DNA from: Clostridium tepidiprofundi DSM 19306
GTDB lineage: Bacteria > Bacillota > Clostridia > Clostridiales > Clostridiaceae
Assembly (NCBI RefSeq): GCF_001594005.1
Contig: NZ_LTBA01000004.1
Coordinates: 1-64,000 of the forward strand
DNA: 64,000 nt
Direction: 5' to 3'
Position numbers and translations under genes: made by a program. The notes beneath the pieces were generated by a model. The model was not told the origin of the DNA. It searched no databases and saw only the letters and a program-made list of their open reading frames with translations. Shown one piece after another: positions 62,955-64,000 of the stretch; the first letter of the stretch is position 1; every line of letters starts with the position of its first letter.

Positions 62955-63665
62955 AAAATCGCTAATCGCTAATCACTAATCACCAGAGCAGATTGTTACT
63001 TTGATGAAAATTAATACTTAGAACTTTATTCCTAAATAGATGTAGTTTTCAAGTCACAAATTTGTACTAGCCCTCTAGCACCCTAGCAATCTAGCACACT
63101 CACTTTTTTCCTACTACTTTGTTTCCTCACCTTATTTTTTCTCTCCTAGCACCTAATAAAATAATTCCCTTCAAATCACAAATTTGTACTGGCGACTAGA
63201 GACTAGAAACTGGGGATTAATCCAAAGTCACCAATCACCAAAACAAGTCATCAATTCTGTGAATAGAGAACCTATTTATTGAATAGAGAATAAGGAATAG
63301 TACTAGTTATAAGTATACAGCATTCAAGTCTCAAATCTGTATTAGATACTTGGGACTAAACCAAAGTCACCAATCCCCAATCACCAAAACAGATTGTTAC
63401 TTTGATAGATATTAATTTCTAGACGAAAAAGCATTCTCTTATTGTAAGTATTATTAATCAAGTAGCAAATCTATGCTAGCAGTCTAGCACTCTAGTAATC
63501 TAGCACACTTGCTTTTTCCCTGGAGCCTTTTCCTTTCTCCTAAAGCCTAAACAGATACCGGTTTTCAAGTTACAAATTTGTACTGGAAGTCTAGTCCTCT
63601 AGCAATCTAGCAAACTTACTTTTTCCCTAGTATCTTATTCCCTCGCCTTATTCCTAGTCCCTTCT
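62955..63665. repeat. CTAG-rich non-coding repeat array (right copy)
   Basis: Same family as 7.5-8.2 kb. Core TTCAAGTCACAAATTTGTAC or variants near 63047, 63169, 63322, 63457 and 63563; CAGATTGTTACTTTGATG near 62991 and 63392; runs of CTAGCA words between. No gene from 62944 to 63750. It separates pilM from the pilin gene. Confidence 0.75.
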
Positions 63666-63750
63666 TTTCCCCATTAAAGTATAGTCCAAAGTCCTATAAG
63701 AACTTTGGACATTATTTTGAAATAATTATAATAAATATTTTTCTTCTATG

Positions 63751-64000
63751 CTAATCTAATGTTATTTCAGTAGATGAAACATTACTTAAACCTCCTGATT
63801 GACCTAGATATGAGTCGCTGTCAGGATATACTTCATAATATTTAGTATTACTACTTGAACCTTCTTTAACATATATAACTATCTTATCATTAGTATCTTT
63901 TGCTACACAAAAGACACCTGTTTTATACTGAGGTTTTGGTACCCCTTGAAGTTTTTCCTTAATAGCATCAGCATTAAAAGTATCTTCATTAGCTAAAACC
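63751..64000 (-). CDS. C-terminal part of a probable pilin, truncated by the window edge
   Basis: The last 82 residues are visible: VLANEDTFNADAIKEKLQ, then VFCVAKDTNDKIVIYVKEGS and LGQSGGLSNVSSTEITLD. The gene continues beyond 64000, so the class III leader cannot be checked. Position at the head of the pilus gene group and the beta-rich C-terminal pattern suggest a major or minor pilin. Confidence 0.5.
   Translation of the reverse strand, partial: VLANEDTFNADAIKEKLQGVPKPQYKTGVFCVAKDTNDKIVIYVKEGSSSNTKYYEVYPDSDSYLGQSGGLSNVSSTEITLD

Noticed and set aside
1-64000. tRNA, rRNA or replication origin
   Set aside because: No cloverleaf with a CCA-side motif, no rRNA signature and no DnaA-box cluster was recognised by reading; a tRNAscan run would settle it.

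Overview
The window is low-GC (roughly 30 %) DNA with strong GGAGG-type ribosome binding sites, TTGACA/TATAAT promoters with 17-nt spacers, TPP and FMN riboswitches, a BceRS-type two-component system and a Gram-positive style type IV pilus operon. This points to an anaerobic, Clostridia-like Firmicute; no rRNA or tRNA was seen, so genus cannot be assigned. Most genes are intact and in tight operons, but the intergenic regions are unusually rich in small repeats.

Layout. 1-6.5 kb: N-terminally truncated BceB-like permease, response regulator and kinase, then a NatAB-like ABC exporter and a 30-residue membrane peptide. 6.7-8.2 kb: a two-TM hypothetical gene whose translation start is triplicated, and a long CTAG-rich non-coding array. 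8.2-14.4 kb (minus strand): an unusual operon of dihydrolipoamide dehydrogenase, a free-standing HdrA N-terminal-like Fe-S domain, a 2[4Fe-4S] ferredoxin, a DGC-domain/GcvH (lipoyl) fusion, two more DGC-domain proteins, a lipoate-protein ligase and two half-size permeases. 14.6-15.8 kb: PPi-type phosphofructokinase. 15.9-25.5 kb (minus): a 13-gene membrane complex whose gene order and catalytic-subunit motifs (CxxD replacing both NiFe CxxC motifs) match archaeal MBX/MBS sulfane-sulfur reductase rather than a hydrogenase. An ArsR-type regulator follows, with two near-identical candidate operators, one in front of itself and one in front of the complex. 26-32 kb: hypothetical genes, an Rpn-type nuclease, a S41 protease and broken IS3 and ISAzo13 transposases.

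32.4-44.1 kb is a cofactor island: pdxTS, thiS-F-G-H-E behind a TPP riboswitch, ribD-E-BA-H behind an FMN riboswitch, and thiC behind a second TPP riboswitch. A Fic-family protein with repeated operator-like sites and gltX follow. 47.5-64 kb (minus) is a type IV pilus locus: pilin tail at the right edge, pilM, pilN, pilO, three prepilin-like genes, a 1854-residue triple-VWA surface protein, prepilin peptidase and a propeller-like secreted protein.

How they may fit together: the lipoyl/DGC/HdrA-like operon supplies thiol-disulfide and Fe-S chemistry plus its own lipoate ligase, and lies beside a ferredoxin-dependent, ion-pumping complex of the sulfur-reducing type with a thiol-containing ArsR regulator. 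I infer a sulfur (or chalcogen/metalloid) redox module; the first operon is the best candidate here for an undescribed system. Four repeat families run through the window: a ~165-bp MITE with short derivatives, a three-hairpin RNA-like repeat with compensatory changes, an 11-bp ACCCCWGGGGT palindrome, and CTAG-rich arrays. Several copies supply stop codons or sit inside riboswitch leaders.
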